Source: Pseudomonadota bacterium
GTDB lineage: Bacteria > Desulfobacterota > Desulfobulbia > Desulfobulbales > Desulfurivibrionaceae
Reading direction: 5' to 3'
Assembly (NCBI GenBank): GCA_018830485.1
Contig: JAHJRQ010000008.1
Coordinates: 94,781-158,780, forward strand
DNA: 64,000 bases
Shown piece by piece: positions 55,398-64,000 of the stretch. Under the pieces are notes generated by a model, which was not told the origin of the DNA, did no database searches, and was given only the letters and a program-made list of their open reading frames with translations. The first letter of the stretch is position 1, and the number at the start of each line of letters is the position of its first letter. Both the position numbers and the translations under genes were made by a program.

Positions 55398-55655
55398 ATG
55401 CGCACACGAACCTGTCCCTTCTGTAAGGAAGACATCCATTTCCAGGCCATGGCCTGCCGCTATTGCACCCGGGACCTGCCGCCCCTGGCGCAACAACGCC
55501 ACAGGAAAAACTCCCATGGCTGGCTGGCGGCGATCGCCGCGGCGGGAATCATCGTCAGCGGCGCGACCTTTCTCGCCGTCGAGTTCCTGCGGGAACGGAA
55601 AAACTGGCTCACGGACCAGCCCCGGCGACCAGCACCGCAAACCCAGCCTGACTGA
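55398..55655 (+). CDS. Small zinc-ribbon membrane protein
   Basis: An 85-residue protein: CPFC and CRYC pairs within residues 5-22 (zinc ribbon), then one membrane helix (about 45-65, WLAAIAAAGIIVSGATF). Not a known family. Its last 47 bp overlap the end of the convergent methyltransferase. An ATG at 55386 would add four residues but lies inside the promoter. Confidence 0.6.
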   Translation: MRTRTCPFCKEDIHFQAMACRYCTRDLPPLAQQRHRKNSHGWLAAIAAAGIIVSGATFLAVEFLRERKNWLTDQPRRPAPQTQPD

Positions 55656-56271
55656 CCAGCCCGGGCCGGGAGTGCTCCATCTCCCGCAACGCATCCGGGG
55701 ATTGAATCAGGCTGGAGCGTCTTTCCTCAACCACAAACCCGCACTCGCCAAGACACCCCTCCGCCTCGCTCGGATCATACACGGTGGCATGTTGATAGAA
55801 GGGATGCCCTTCCTGCTTTTTTTGCCGGAGCATTCTCCCCCACGGGCTGTCGGCCACAATGAGACCCAGCACCAGATGCCCGCCGGGCTTGAGCACCCGC
55901 CGGCACTCGCGCAGCACCGAACAGGGATCGGCCAGGAAACAAAAGGTGAAGAGCAGCAGCACCGTCCGCAGGCTCTGACCGGCATAGGGCAGCGCCTCCC
56001 CCATTGCCTGACTCACCAGCACCCCACGTTTTTTGGCAAACGCCAGCGGAGCAAGGGCCGGATCGATTCCGAATTCCACCCCCAGAGCCTCGGCAAAACG
56101 GCCCGGACCGACGCCGACCTCCAGTTTCGGGCTCACAAGCGGCGTTGCCAGTTCCTTTAGCGCGGCGCGCTCAATGGCAAAGAGCAAGCTCCCCTCAAAC
56201 CAGGCGTCATACTCCTCGGCCCGCTCATCAAAAACCTGGCCTGCCTGGCGCCGGAACGTCTTTTTTTCCAT
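55609..56271 (-). CDS. Class I SAM-dependent methyltransferase
   Basis: A 220-residue Rossmann methyltransferase: motif I LEVGVGPGRF (about 50-59), acidic end EFGIDPA, and later GGHLVLGLI. It resembles Methyltransf_11. GGCAGG upstream of ATG 56271. Substrate unknown. Confidence 0.85.
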   Translation of the reverse strand: MEKKTFRRQAGQVFDERAEEYDAWFEGSLLFAIERAALKELATPLVSPKLEVGVGPGRFAEALGVEFGIDPALAPLAFAKKRGVLVSQAMGEALPYAGQSLRTVLLLFTFCFLADPCSVLRECRRVLKPGGHLVLGLIVADSPWGRMLRQKKQEGHPFYQHATVYDPSEAEGCLGECGFVVEERRSSLIQSPDALREMEHSRPGLVSQAGFAVLVAGAGP

Positions 56272-56430
56272 CCTGCCCTCCCAATCCTTGAGCCTTTAAC
56301 CTTGAACCTTGGGCCTGCACCTCTGGCCCGGTTGTTTCCTTTTCCGGAAATAATGATTATGCTTACTGCCATCCGTTTCTGTTGAGCAAGGAAAAAATCA
56401 TCCACCCCCACACCACGGACACCCCTGCCC

Positions 56431-57960
56431 ATGCTGGCTGAAAAAAAATCCCCCTTCCGCCAATCGCTGGTTACCCCCGCCCAATTCACCATCACCCTCG
56501 AACTGGTGCCCAGCCGGGGAGGACACAGCCGGGAACACGACCGCACCCTGGATCTGGCCGAAAAACTGGCCCGCGACCCGCGCATCCAGGCGGTGAGCAT
56601 CACCGAAAACGCCGGCGGCCATTCCGCCCTCTCCCCGGAGATCCTGGGCCGCGAGATCCAACAGATGGGCCTTGACGTTATTGTCCATTTTTCCAGCAAG
56701 GACAAGAACCGCAACCAGATGGAGAGCCTGCTTTTTGCCTGGGACCGCCTGGGCATCCGCGATCTGCTGGTGATCACCGGCGATTATCCCCAGGAAGGCT
56801 ACCAGGGCTTTGCCAAGCCGGTCTTTGATCTCGGCTCGGTGCATGTTCTGGATCTGATATCCCGGATGAACCGGGGGAACTACGGTCTGGGCCGGGACGG
56901 AATCAGCCCCACCTCGTTTCTCATGGGCGTGGCCCTCTCCCCCTTCAAACGGCTGGAACCTGAGCTGCTGATGCAGTACGCGAAACTCCACCGCAAGGCT
57001 GCGCATGGCGCAGACTACATCATCACCCAAGTCGGCTACGATGCCCGCAAATTCCACGAACTGATCCAGTATGTCCGGCAGAACGGGTTCAACCTGCCGG
57101 TGCTGGGCAATGTTTTTGTTCCCAATCTCACTGTGGCCGCCCTGATGCACACCGGAAAGATCCCCGGCTGCATCATCACAGATGCCCTGTACGCGGAAAT
57201 CCGCCGCGAGGCCGACAGCCCTGACAAGGGCAAGCAGGCCCGGCTGCTGCGGGGGGCCAAGCTCCTGGCCATCCTCAAGGGGTTGGGCTATGCGGGCGCC
57301 CATCTCGGCGGCCCTGGACTCACCTATGACAACATCGACTTTCTTCTCACCACCGCCGATTCCCTTGCCGGGAACTGGCAGGAACTGGTAAAGGAGATGG
57401 GCTACTGGCACCGGGATGGCTTCTATCTCTACACAAAGGATGCGGCAACCGGCCTCAACACGACCGAGCCCGCGCCCCGCGACGAGAAGCGGGCAGGCTT
57501 GCAAATCAACTACCGGATGGCCCGGCTCGTCCACAACCTGGCCTTCACCAAGGAAGCGCCCCTCTACCCGGCGTGCAGAAAAGCCTGCCTTGCCCTGGAA
57601 GGCGGCTGGCTGCACAGCAGCCTCACCCACCTGGAGCATGTGACCAAGTTTCTTCTCTTCGGCTGCCAGAACTGCGGAGACTGCACCTTGGGCGACCTGG
57701 CCTTTGCCTGCCCCCAGTCCGGCTGCGCCAAGTATCTGCTCAACGGCCCCTGCGGCGGCAGCCGCGACGGCTGGTGCGAGGTGTACCCCGGCAAAAAGCG
57801 CTGCCTTTATGTGCTGATCTACGAACGCCTCGCCGCCTGCGGCCTGCCGGAATCCATGCGGAAGGGCTTTGTCCCCCCGCGCAACTGGGCGCTCAACAAC
57901 ACCTCCTCCTGGCTCAATTTTTTCCTGGGGTTGGACCACGCCGGGGAAAACCAAAAATAG
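56431..57960 (+). CDS. MetF-MetV fused methylene-THF reductase
   Basis: A 509-residue fusion. Residues about 1-300 form the MetF barrel (FAD-binding, FTITLELVPSRGG, LLVITGDYPQ). The C-terminal part (about 390-480) is a MetV/MTHFR_C region: CQNCGDC, ACPQSGCAK, NGPCGG, all also present in the separate MetV at 62012. MetF reduces methylene-THF to methyl-THF in the methyl branch of the Wood-Ljungdahl pathway or in methionine synthesis. The fused MetV domain could accept electrons from a Hdr-type partner. Weak ribosome site. Confidence 0.88.
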   Translation: MLAEKKSPFRQSLVTPAQFTITLELVPSRGGHSREHDRTLDLAEKLARDPRIQAVSITENAGGHSALSPEILGREIQQMGLDVIVHFSSKDKNRNQMESLLFAWDRLGIRDLLVITGDYPQEGYQGFAKPVFDLGSVHVLDLISRMNRGNYGLGRDGISPTSFLMGVALSPFKRLEPELLMQYAKLHRKAAHGADYIITQVGYDARKFHELIQYVRQNGFNLPVLGNVFVPNLTVAALMHTGKIPGCIITDALYAEIRREADSPDKGKQARLLRGAKLLAILKGLGYAGAHLGGPGLTYDNIDFLLTTADSLAGNWQELVKEMGYWHRDGFYLYTKDAATGLNTTEPAPRDEKRAGLQINYRMARLVHNLAFTKEAPLYPACRKACLALEGGWLHSSLTHLEHVTKFLLFGCQNCGDCTLGDLAFACPQSGCAKYLLNGPCGGSRDGWCEVYPGKKRCLYVLIYERLAACGLPESMRKGFVPPRNWALNNTSSWLNFFLGLDHAGENQK

Positions 57961-58214
57961 TCCCGAGAAAAAAACATTTCCCATCCATATAAAAGGGGGT
58001 ATATTTTCTCCTTTTTTCCGGGTGAGCGGACAACACATCATAACGGTGCCGATCCAGCTTTAGTAGGAATTGCCCGAAACCACGGAATGTAACGGTTCAG
58101 CAGCGCCGCAGATGCGAGGAAGAGGCCTGCGAAGTGTGCTGGTGCACATGAGTAGGCCGATGACGAAGCAGATGTGGTGGTGCTGGGCCGTTACATAATG
58201 AGGGACAAAACGCC
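57961..58214. other. purF leader with a 108-bp palindrome
   Basis: No gene. Element 58088-58195 is an imperfect palindrome: TGTAACGG at one end and CCGTTACA at the other, CAGCA/TGCTG inside, with a TGTGC-TGGT-GCACA hairpin at the exact centre (58135-58148). It ends 19 bp before the purF start. A repeat or a leader attenuator. Confidence 0.65.
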
Positions 58215-59651
58215 ATGACATACTCAGACGCATCACGCCCCAAGGACGAATGCGGCGTTTGCGGAATTTTCGGCCATGAGGACGCAGCCAAGCTCACCTA
58301 CTTCGGCCTCTACGCTCTCCAGCATCGCGGCCAGGAGTCCGCGGGCATCGTGGCCAGCGACGGCAGCCAGGTCTCCCTGCACAAGGGCATGGGCTTGGTG
58401 CACGAGGTTTTCAGCGAGGCCACACTGCAAGAACTGAAAGGCCACCTCACCGTGGGCCATGTCCGCTACTCCACCACCGGCGCCTCCAACATCGTCAATG
58501 CCCAGCCCTTTACCGCCACCCACCAGGGCTGCACCGTGGCCGTGGCCCACAACGGCAACCTGGTCAATATCCGCTCCCTGCGCAACGAGTTGGAAAAGAA
58601 AGGCTCCATCTTCCAGTCCACCATGGACAGCGAGGTGGTGGTCCATCTGCTCGCCCGCTGCTCCCACCTTGGCCTTGAAAAAGCGCTCATCGACACCTTC
58701 GAGAGCATCAAGGGCGCCTACTCCATCCTGCTCATGACCGAGGACAAGCTCATCGCCGTGCGCGATCCCGGCGGTTTCAGGCCGCTGTGCCTGGGCAAAC
58801 TCAACAACGGCGGCTTCATCATCGCCTCGGAAACCTGCGCCCTCGACCTGGTCGAGGCCCAGTATGTCCGCGACATCGAGCCCGGCGAAATTCTGATCAT
58901 CGACCGCGAGGGCCTGCGCTCCCTCCGCCTTGAAACCAGCCAGCGCCGCAGCCTCTGCATCTTCGAACAGGTCTATTTCGCCCGGCCCGACAGCGACATC
59001 TTCGGCAAGAACGTCTACCAGAGCCGCAAACGCATGGGCGAAATCCTGGCCCGCGAATGCAAGATCGAGGCGGATTTCGTCATGCCCTTTCCCGATTCCG
59101 GCAACTACGCGGCCATCGGCTTTTCCCAGGCCTCCGGCATTCCGCTGGAGATGGGGGTGATCCGCAACCACTACGTGGGCCGCACCTTTATCCAGCCCAC
59201 CCAATCCATGCGCGACTTTTCGGTGCGGGTCAAACTGAACCCCATCCGCTCTTTTTTGAAAGACAAACGGGTCATCATCCTGGACGACTCCATCATCCGG
59301 GGCACCACCGGCCGCTCCAGGGTCAAATCCCTGCGCGAAGCCGGGGTCAAGGAAATCCACATGCTGATCAGTTGCCCGCCCACCCGCAATCCCTGCTATT
59401 ACGGGATCGACTTTCCCTCGGGCGGCGAGCTCATCGCCAACAAGAAAACCGTTGACGAAATCCGCGATTATCTGGGCCTTGACTCCCTCTACTACCTCAC
59501 CCTTGAGGGGTTGCTGGAGGCGTGCGGCGGCCCGCCGGAGGACTATTGCAAGGCCTGTTTCGACGGGGAATATCCTGTTGCGCCGGACATGGATTTTTGC
59601 AAGCTTCTCCTCGGCACCAGGAACGCCTGCCAGTCCACGGGCAAAAAATAG
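58215..59651 (+). CDS. purF: Amidophosphoribosyltransferase PurF
   Basis: A 478-residue enzyme of the first step of purine synthesis. After a 12-residue propeptide, Cys13 in ECGVCG is the catalytic N-terminal nucleophile. The PRPP site [13 protein letters not shown] and the Cys set ([14 protein letters not shown]) show the 4Fe-4S, B. subtilis type. GAGGGAC precedes the ATG. Confidence 0.94.
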   Translation: MTYSDASRPKDECGVCGIFGHEDAAKLTYFGLYALQHRGQESAGIVASDGSQVSLHKGMGLVHEVFSEATLQELKGHLTVGHVRYSTTGASNIVNAQPFTATHQGCTVAVAHNGNLVNIRSLRNELEKKGSIFQSTMDSEVVVHLLARCSHLGLEKALIDTFESIKGAYSILLMTEDKLIAVRDPGGFRPLCLGKLNNGGFIIASETCALDLVEAQYVRDIEPGEILIIDREGLRSLRLETSQRRSLCIFEQVYFARPDSDIFGKNVYQSRKRMGEILARECKIEADFVMPFPDSGNYAAIGFSQASGIPLEMGVIRNHYVGRTFIQPTQSMRDFSVRVKLNPIRSFLKDKRVIILDDSIIRGTTGRSRVKSLREAGVKEIHMLISCPPTRNPCYYGIDFPSGGELIANKKTVDEIRDYLGLDSLYYLTLEGLLEACGGPPEDYCKACFDGEYPVAPDMDFCKLLLGTRNACQSTGKK

Positions 59652-59665
59652 GAATCCCCAGACCG

Positions 59666-60637
59666 ATGAGCATTGAACAGGCCAAGGAAGTTCTCAGAAT
59701 CGAGGCGGAAGGCATCACCGCCTTGCTCGACCAGATCGACGCCGATTTTGATAAGGCGGTGACCATGATCATGGCCTGTTCGGCCCGGGTGGTGATTACC
59801 GGCATCGGCAAATCAGGGATCATCGGCCAGAAGATCGCCGCCACCATGAACAGCACAGGCACTCCTGCCCTGTTTTTGCATCCGGTGGAAGCCATGCACG
59901 GCGATCTGGGCATGGTGGACCCCCAGGACGTGATTCTTGCCATCTCCTACAGCGGCGAAACCGCGGAACTGAGCCTGTTGATCCCCAACCTCAAAAAACG
60001 CGGGGCCAAAATCATTGCCATGACCGGCAACCCGGGCTCAGGCCTGGCTCTGAGCGCTGACGCGGTACTCAAGGTGGCGGTGCCCCAGGAGGCGTGCCCC
60101 CTGGGGTTGGCCCCCACCGCCAGCACCACCGCCGCCCTGGCCATGGGCGACGCCCTGGCCGTGGTCCTCTTGAACCTCAAACAGTTCAAGGAATGCGATT
60201 TCAGGCGCAACCATCCGGCCGGCAGCCTTGGGGAGCGCCTCAAGGTGAATGTCGCCGAGGTAATGCTCACCGGCGCGGCGATCCCCATGGTTTCGCAAAC
60301 AGTCAGCCTGCCGGAGGCCATTGCCGAACTGAACGCCAAGAACCTCGGCGCGGTCCTGATCATGCGCGAGGATGCAATTATCGGCATCCTCACCGACGGC
60401 GATCTTCGTCGTTTGCTGAGCCAGAATGGCGGCAGCCTGAGCGGACTCCCCCTGACGGAGGCCATGACCGCCAAGCCTAAAACCATTACCACGGAGCTTC
60501 TCGCCGCCGACGCCCTCAGCATCATGCAGCGCCACGAAATCACCTTCCTGGCCGTGACCGATCACAACGGCAGGCTGGCAGGCGTGCTCCATCTTCAGGA
60601 TCTGCTGGGCAAGGGGGAATTCCGGTTTTTGGTGTAG
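59666..60637 (+). CDS. kdsD: KpsF/GutQ D-arabinose-5-phosphate isomerase
   Basis: A 323-residue enzyme: SIS domain (about 35-170, GIGKSGIIGQKIAATM, SYSGETAEL) and two CBS domains (about 205-320, GILTDGDLRR, FLAVTDHNGRLAGVLH). It makes arabinose 5-phosphate for KDO of lipopolysaccharide. It lies 14 bp after purF. Start ATG 59666. Confidence 0.92.
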   Translation: MSIEQAKEVLRIEAEGITALLDQIDADFDKAVTMIMACSARVVITGIGKSGIIGQKIAATMNSTGTPALFLHPVEAMHGDLGMVDPQDVILAISYSGETAELSLLIPNLKKRGAKIIAMTGNPGSGLALSADAVLKVAVPQEACPLGLAPTASTTAALAMGDALAVVLLNLKQFKECDFRRNHPAGSLGERLKVNVAEVMLTGAAIPMVSQTVSLPEAIAELNAKNLGAVLIMREDAIIGILTDGDLRRLLSQNGGSLSGLPLTEAMTAKPKTITTELLAADALSIMQRHEITFLAVTDHNGRLAGVLHLQDLLGKGEFRFLV

Positions 60638-60664
60638 GGGAAAATCAAAAATCGCGGCGCCCCC

Positions 60665-60691
60665 GTCATTCCGGCGAAAGCAGGAATCCAG
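60665..60691. repeat. Dispersed GTCATTCCGG-type palindromic repeat
   Basis: A 27-bp copy (GTCATTCCGGCGAAAGCAGG...) just after the KdsD-like gene, as at 34426 and 41594. Confidence 0.55.
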
Positions 60692-60823
60692 TTTTTCTAC
60701 GTGCTTAAAGAAAGGCTGGACACCGGTTTTCACCTGTGTGACAACTTTTTTTGCAATGCCATCGCGGTTGCCGACTCCGCTGGCCGACCCCCTAAAAACC
60801 GCTTATTCCGGTAGATATACCTA

Positions 60824-60852
60824 TTGGGCGTGTTTGTTTTTTATGCTAGAGT
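60824..60852 (+). promoter_or_regulatory. Sigma70-like promoter of hdrC-mvhD-metV
   Basis: TTGGGC (60824-60829) and TAGAGT (60847-60852) with a 17-bp spacer and an extended -10 TG. A hairpin CCCGGC/GCCGGG (about 60912-60930) followed by TTTC lies between it and the gene. The rest of the 60638-60958 spacer holds nothing recognised. Confidence 0.4.
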
Positions 60853-60958
60853 ACGCGACGCTTTTTTGGTTCAATGGGGTCTCCCCCCGGACCAACCGGA
60901 GAAAAAAAATTACCCGGCGCCCTTTGCCGGGTTTCATATCTTCATATGAGGCTTAGTT

Positions 60959-61525
60959 ATGGCAATCTCCAGCAAGGATATCAATTCGGCCTTCAGTGCC
61001 GAGGTAACCGCGATTCCGGGTGGCGAATTCCTGAACCGCTGTTTTTCCTGCGGCGCCTGCAGCGGTATCTGCCCGGTCAGCCAGGCAATCCCCGACTTCG
61101 ACCCCAGAAAGATCATCCACATGATCCGCATGGGCTTGAAAGACACGTTGCTCAAATCCGACCTGCTCTGGTTCTGCTCCCGGTGCCGCAGTTGCGTCTT
61201 TGTCTGCCCCCAGGACGTCCGGTTCGCCGAAATCATGGTCGCCCTGCGCCAGCTGGCCATGAAGGCAGGCTACATCACCGAGCAGGACCTGCTGGACAAA
61301 GGCAAGGCCGCCTGGGTGGAACGCGACCTCTGCGTCTCCTGCCTCACCTGTGTCCGGGTCTGCCCCTGGCGGATTCCCAAGATCGACGACCAGGGCAAGG
61401 CTGCCATTGACCCGCAGGAATGCAGGGGTTGCGGCATCTGCCCCTCCGAGTGTCCGGCCCAGGCCATACGCTTAAACGAGTCCGAGGACGAGCGCTTGAT
61501 CGCCGCCTGCGGCGCAAATCAGTAG
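60959..61525 (+). CDS. HdrC-like protein with four 4Fe-4S motifs
   Basis: A 188-residue iron-sulfur protein. Four CxxCxxCxxxCP motifs lie at 28-38, 73-83, 125-135 and 155-165. The first two are the HdrC part; the last two are an added ferredoxin domain. It likely carries electrons between a Hdr-like bifurcating complex and the MvhD and MetV partners. First of the operon, GAGG before the ATG. HdrA and HdrB are not in the window. Confidence 0.87.
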   Translation: MAISSKDINSAFSAEVTAIPGGEFLNRCFSCGACSGICPVSQAIPDFDPRKIIHMIRMGLKDTLLKSDLLWFCSRCRSCVFVCPQDVRFAEIMVALRQLAMKAGYITEQDLLDKGKAAWVERDLCVSCLTCVRVCPWRIPKIDDQGKAAIDPQECRGCGICPSECPAQAIRLNESEDERLIAACGANQ

Positions 61526-61538
61526 CACGGTGATTCCA

Positions 61539-62015
61539 ATGTCCTTTACCCCGAATATTCAAGCATTCTGTTGCCATTACACCTCCCAGCAGACCCTGGC
61601 CGAAGGGCCCCAAGGGTTGCTTGCCGATGGTTTCCCCAAAAGCGTGACCATCCACCGGCTGGTCTGCACCGGCAAGCTCGAGGTCAGCACAATCCTCAAG
61701 GCCTTTGAAGACGGCGCGGACGGCGTGTACGTAGCCGGATGCCCCCTGGACAAATGCCACAACCTCATGGGCAGCCAGCGGGCCGCCAAACGGGTAGCGG
61801 CCATCAAGAAGGCCCTGGCCGAACTTGGGGTCGAACCGGAACGTATCGAGATGTACCACCTGGAGCGCGGCTTCCACCCCGGCTTTGTCAAGGCCGCCCA
61901 GGAGATGGACGAACGGATTACCACCTTGGGCCCGAGCCCGTTTAAAGCTGAGTTGAGCAGCTTGCCTGCTCAAACGAAACTTATGCCCTCAGGGTGTCAG
62001 GGAGGCGCGAAATGA
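61539..62015 (+). CDS. mvhD: MvhD-like hydrogenase iron-sulfur subunit
   Basis: A 158-residue MvhD (FlpD) with the conserved YVAGCPLDKCHNLMGSQRA and VCTGKLEVSTILKAFEDGA; conserved Cys bind a 2Fe-2S cluster that passes electrons to HdrA. A GTG at 61530 is an alternative start. It overlaps metV by 4 bp. Confidence 0.87.
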   Translation: MSFTPNIQAFCCHYTSQQTLAEGPQGLLADGFPKSVTIHRLVCTGKLEVSTILKAFEDGADGVYVAGCPLDKCHNLMGSQRAAKRVAAIKKALAELGVEPERIEMYHLERGFHPGFVKAAQEMDERITTLGPSPFKAELSSLPAQTKLMPSGCQGGAK

Positions 62016-62680
62016 TTATAGCTGAAAGAAAACCCATCAATGAAATCATGGACATGGTGAAGGACGCCAAGCGCATCCTGGTTCTGGGCTGCCGCGGCTG
62101 CGTCACGGTCTGCTCTGCCGGGGGCGAGCGCGAGGTGGAGATTCTGGCCTCCCTGATCCGTCTGGGCAAGCAGAAGGCAGGCCAGGAGGTTTCGACCATC
62201 GAGGCCACCCTGGTGCGTCAGTGCGACAAAGAATACATCGACTCCATGGACCAGTGGGACGGTCAGTACGACGCCATCGTTTCCATGGCCTGCGGAGTGG
62301 GGGTCAACTTCATCGCCAACCTGCGGCCCATGGCCAAGGTCTACCCAGGGGTGAACACCGTATCCTTCGGCGGTTCCGCCGAGCAGGGCGTGTGGAGCGA
62401 GCAATGCGCCGGTTGCGGCAACTGCGTCCTCCACCTCACCGGCGGCCTCTGCCCGGTGGCCCGTTGCGCCAAGAGCCTGATGAACGGCCCCTGCGGCGGT
62501 TCGGTGGGCGGGCGCTGCGAGATCCACAAGGACGTACCCTGCATCTGGCAGTCCATCCACGACAAGCTGGTGCGCATCGACAACAAGGAAGGCCTCGCAG
62601 CCATCGCCCCAATCCGGGACTGGAGCACGGCAGGCCACGGCGGCCCGCGCAAGACGGTGCGCAACGACCTGACTGTCTGA
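62012..62680 (+). CDS. metV: MetV-like MTHFR C-terminal protein
   Basis: A 222-residue zinc/Fe-S protein: N-terminal GCRGCVTVCSAGG, CAGCGNC, LCPVARCAK and NGPCGGSVGGRCE. It shares its C-terminal part with the MetF-MetV fusion. MetV pairs with MetF and links it to Hdr/MvhD electron flow. GGGAGG precedes the ATG. A terminator follows. Confidence 0.87.
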   Translation: MIIAERKPINEIMDMVKDAKRILVLGCRGCVTVCSAGGEREVEILASLIRLGKQKAGQEVSTIEATLVRQCDKEYIDSMDQWDGQYDAIVSMACGVGVNFIANLRPMAKVYPGVNTVSFGGSAEQGVWSEQCAGCGNCVLHLTGGLCPVARCAKSLMNGPCGGSVGGRCEIHKDVPCIWQSIHDKLVRIDNKEGLAAIAPIRDWSTAGHGGPRKTVRNDLTV

Positions 62681-62708
62681 TCTGTTTTTTTGATGCACTG
62701 ACAAAAAA

Positions 62709-62739
62709 GGCGAAGCGCTGATCGCGCTCCGCCTTTTTT
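62709..62739 (+). terminator. Terminator of hdrC-mvhD-metV
   Basis: GGCG-A-AGCGC...GCGCT-C-CGCC stem with one mismatch followed by six T. Confidence 0.85.
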
Positions 62740-62916
62740 ATTGCCTACTGTTGATTGTCAAAAAAACCCCGGCCGAAACCTGAACACCAGAATTTGGGGG
62801 TAGTGTGAAGCAGCAAGGGGAAGATGCTCACGCTCGACCAGGGCTCTTTTCCATGGTGCGGTATTTCCCAGGCGAACACAATACTGAAAAAATACGGGGT
62901 CGTTGCTTAAAAATTA

Positions 62917-62947
62917 AATAAGCCACCGGCTTTGCCGGTGGCTTATT
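62917..62947. terminator. Terminator of higBA
   Basis: A 14-bp perfect palindrome (62917-62930 with 62934-62947, loop TTT). On the minus strand it is followed by a T-rich run, ending the higBA transcript. Confidence 0.8.
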
Positions 62948-63009
62948 GGGTGATCCGCCCAAGGTGGCCGCATTCTTCGCCTCCCCTTATAGCAAAGGGG
63001 AACGCATGT

Positions 63010-63300
63010 TCAAGTGGCATGGCAAAAATCTTTCACTTTCAAACTTGTTGCCTTTTGTTGAGCATGCCACAGGTCGAACTGCATCTGGTGATGATGCCAA
63101 CTTGCAGGGCTTCCGCCAAAGGCTTTGGACAAACGGATAGCCATAACCGGCATCACACAGGAATGCCCGCTCAAAAGGCTGGACAGTGTTTTCCTGGTTA
63201 CGCCAAGCCCAGCTGCGGCCTCGGTAACGGTAAGCCCCAAAGGTTCAAGGCATATGTCCCGGATCAATTCGCCGGGATGTGAGGGATCGTGCATCAACAT
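63010..63300 (-). CDS. higA: HigA-type antitoxin
   Basis: A 96-residue XRE-family antitoxin: [22 protein letters not shown] and [12 protein letters not shown] (HTH). It starts 11 bp after higB, and its AAGGG ribosome site lies in a TTACCCTTA/TAAGGGTAA palindrome. It binds HigB and the promoter. Confidence 0.85.
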   Translation of the reverse strand: MLMHDPSHPGELIRDICLEPLGLTVTEAAAGLGVTRKTLSSLLSGHSCVMPVMAIRLSKAFGGSPASWHHHQMQFDLWHAQQKATSLKVKDFCHAT

Positions 63301-63311
63301 AGTTACCCTTA

Positions 63312-63590
63312 TTAAGGGTAATCAAGATAATCAACATTAACGGCATCATTCCCTTCAAACCTGAAAATCACTCTCCAGTTACCGGAAACCGTCACCGCAT
63401 AATACCCTTGCCTCTCCCCTTTCAAGGCATACAGCTTGAAAGCAGGAAGAATCATATCGTCAGTAGAAATGCTCGCATGCAGACGGATCAAAATCAGCTT
63501 CAGCCTCTTTTCATGCTCGGCGATTATCCCTTTCCCGCTGCCATTCATGAAAAAATCGCGCAATCCCTTATGATTGAAACTTTTGATCAT
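63312..63590 (-). CDS. higB: HigB-type toxin
   Basis: A 92-residue RelE-fold toxin: [33 protein letters not shown] and NWRVIFRF...DYLDYP. It is a ribosome-dependent mRNase with the toxin-first order of higBA. Confidence 0.87.
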   Translation of the reverse strand: MIKSFNHKGLRDFFMNGSGKGIIAEHEKRLKLILIRLHASISTDDMILPAFKLYALKGERQGYYAVTVSGNWRVIFRFEGNDAVNVDYLDYP

Positions 63591-63978
63591 GGCAGAGTGT
63601 AACCCGTAACGTGTCAGGTCTCAGGTGTCAGGTGTCAACAGAGATAAGGGCGCGTGTCCAGCACTCTTTCGAACGACATGGGCGCTGGAATTAAAAAATA
63701 GCTAATTAGCAAGCAACGTCCCTCGGCTGACTCCAGAAAAAAGTCTGCTGGCGACGATTCCCCTGCGGGGTAACATGATTCGGTATGCCAGGGGCTATAA
63801 CTCGTGCCATTCTTGCCATGACAAGAGCATAACAAGGGTGAAAAAGCATGCCAATTGAGTATACTGTTTGAATGCATAAGTAATTGAAAATGGGAGCCTC
63901 CAGGTGGCGAACAGCTCATATAATGAGCGAGCGGGGTCGAATAAATCGCCCCGAGTCAGACCCACAAGGAGGCTCCCT
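63591..63978. other. Non-coding end of an IS110-type element
   Basis: No gene. The last about 90 bp (63892-63977) are enclosed by GGGAGCCTCC (63892-63901) and GGAGGCTCCC (63968-63977), a perfect 10-bp inverted repeat, with a GGGGTCG/CGCCCC-type hairpin inside. In IS110 elements such a region encodes the bridge RNA. TCAGGTG repeats lie near 63617. IS borders are not visible. Confidence 0.55.
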
Positions 63979-64000
63979 ATGGAAAGTATTTACTACATCG
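63979..64000 (+). CDS. IS110 family transposase, N-terminal codons
   Basis: The ATG at 63979 (AAGGAGG upstream, inside the inverted repeat) begins MESIYYI and runs off the window. This is the usual opening of IS110-type DEDD transposases, in which a catalytic Asp follows a few residues later. Only seven codons are visible, so the call rests on this plus the leader. Confidence 0.55.

Larger units (their letters stand above)
62681..63009. other. Spacer with two terminators
   Basis: No gene seen. It holds the terminators at 62709 and 62917. Confidence 0.55.

Overview
The window is dense, GC-rich chromosomal DNA that looks like an anaerobic, sulfate-reducer-type deltaproteobacterium (Desulfobacterota, Desulfobulbales-like). 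This rests on a periplasmic tetraheme cytochrome c3, an HdrC-MvhD-MetV cluster beside a fused MetF-MetV methylene-THF reductase, a 4Fe-4S type PurF, QueH, many sensor kinases and an SbtA/SbtM selenopeptide system. Species cannot be named from sequence alone. I saw no rRNA, tRNA or CRISPR array.

Layout. 1-13.6 kb: the end of an MFS gene, a glycine-zipper protein, a SulP transporter, a heavy-metal RND efflux operon (small Cys/His-rich exported protein, TolC, adaptor, pump, lipoprotein), a U32 peptidase/RlhA-like protein and cytochrome c3. 13.9-15.2 kb: a rhomboid protease and, on the minus strand, a small gene with two in-frame UGA codons in the same Ser-Gly-UGA-Gly-Gly context. I read it as an SbtA-type selenocysteine RiPP precursor. 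15.3-24.8 kb: one long minus-strand signalling block with two response regulators, two sensor kinases and three orphan NMT1-type substrate-binding proteins, but no permease or ATPase. 24.9-29.4 kb: an EEP nuclease, the radical SAM maturase SbtM, a YprB-like exonuclease and a SagB/ThcOx dehydrogenase, with a GEMM (cyclic dinucleotide) riboswitch between SbtM and the exonuclease pointing the other way. 29.6-39.6 kb: a GAF-GGDEF diguanylate cyclase, hydrolase, ferredoxin-nitroreductase, YchJ protein, FAD-dependent reductase, a broken HigA antitoxin, a YafQ-like toxin-antitoxin pair, a NapH-like ferredoxin membrane protein and a DJ-1/PfpI protein. 39.7-48.8 kb: a minus-strand run with a heterodimeric ABC exporter, CHASE2 nucleotide cyclase, M48 protease, SH3 protein, PpnP and a DUF1566 protein. 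48.9-62.7 kb: GlgX, SGNH hydrolase, NifA-like activator, QueH, BamD, thioredoxin, methyltransferase, MetF-MetV, PurF, KdsD-like isomerase and HdrC-MvhD-MetV. 63-64 kb: an intact HigBA pair and the first codons of an IS110-type transposase preceded by a structured non-coding end.

How the genes fit together. The most interesting set is SbtA, SbtM and the SagB-like dehydrogenase: precursor peptide, radical SAM maturase and azoline oxidase of a proposed thio(seleno)oxazole pathway, spread over about 15 kb. The same stretch contains a diguanylate cyclase with an intact inhibitory site and an orphan GEMM riboswitch transcript, suggesting local second-messenger control. HdrC-MvhD-MetV and MetF-MetV would link methyl-THF chemistry to flavin-based electron transfer. 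Several intergenic regions carry strong palindromes, and two carry a shared multi-copy CCCGACAT motif upstream of exported-protein genes.
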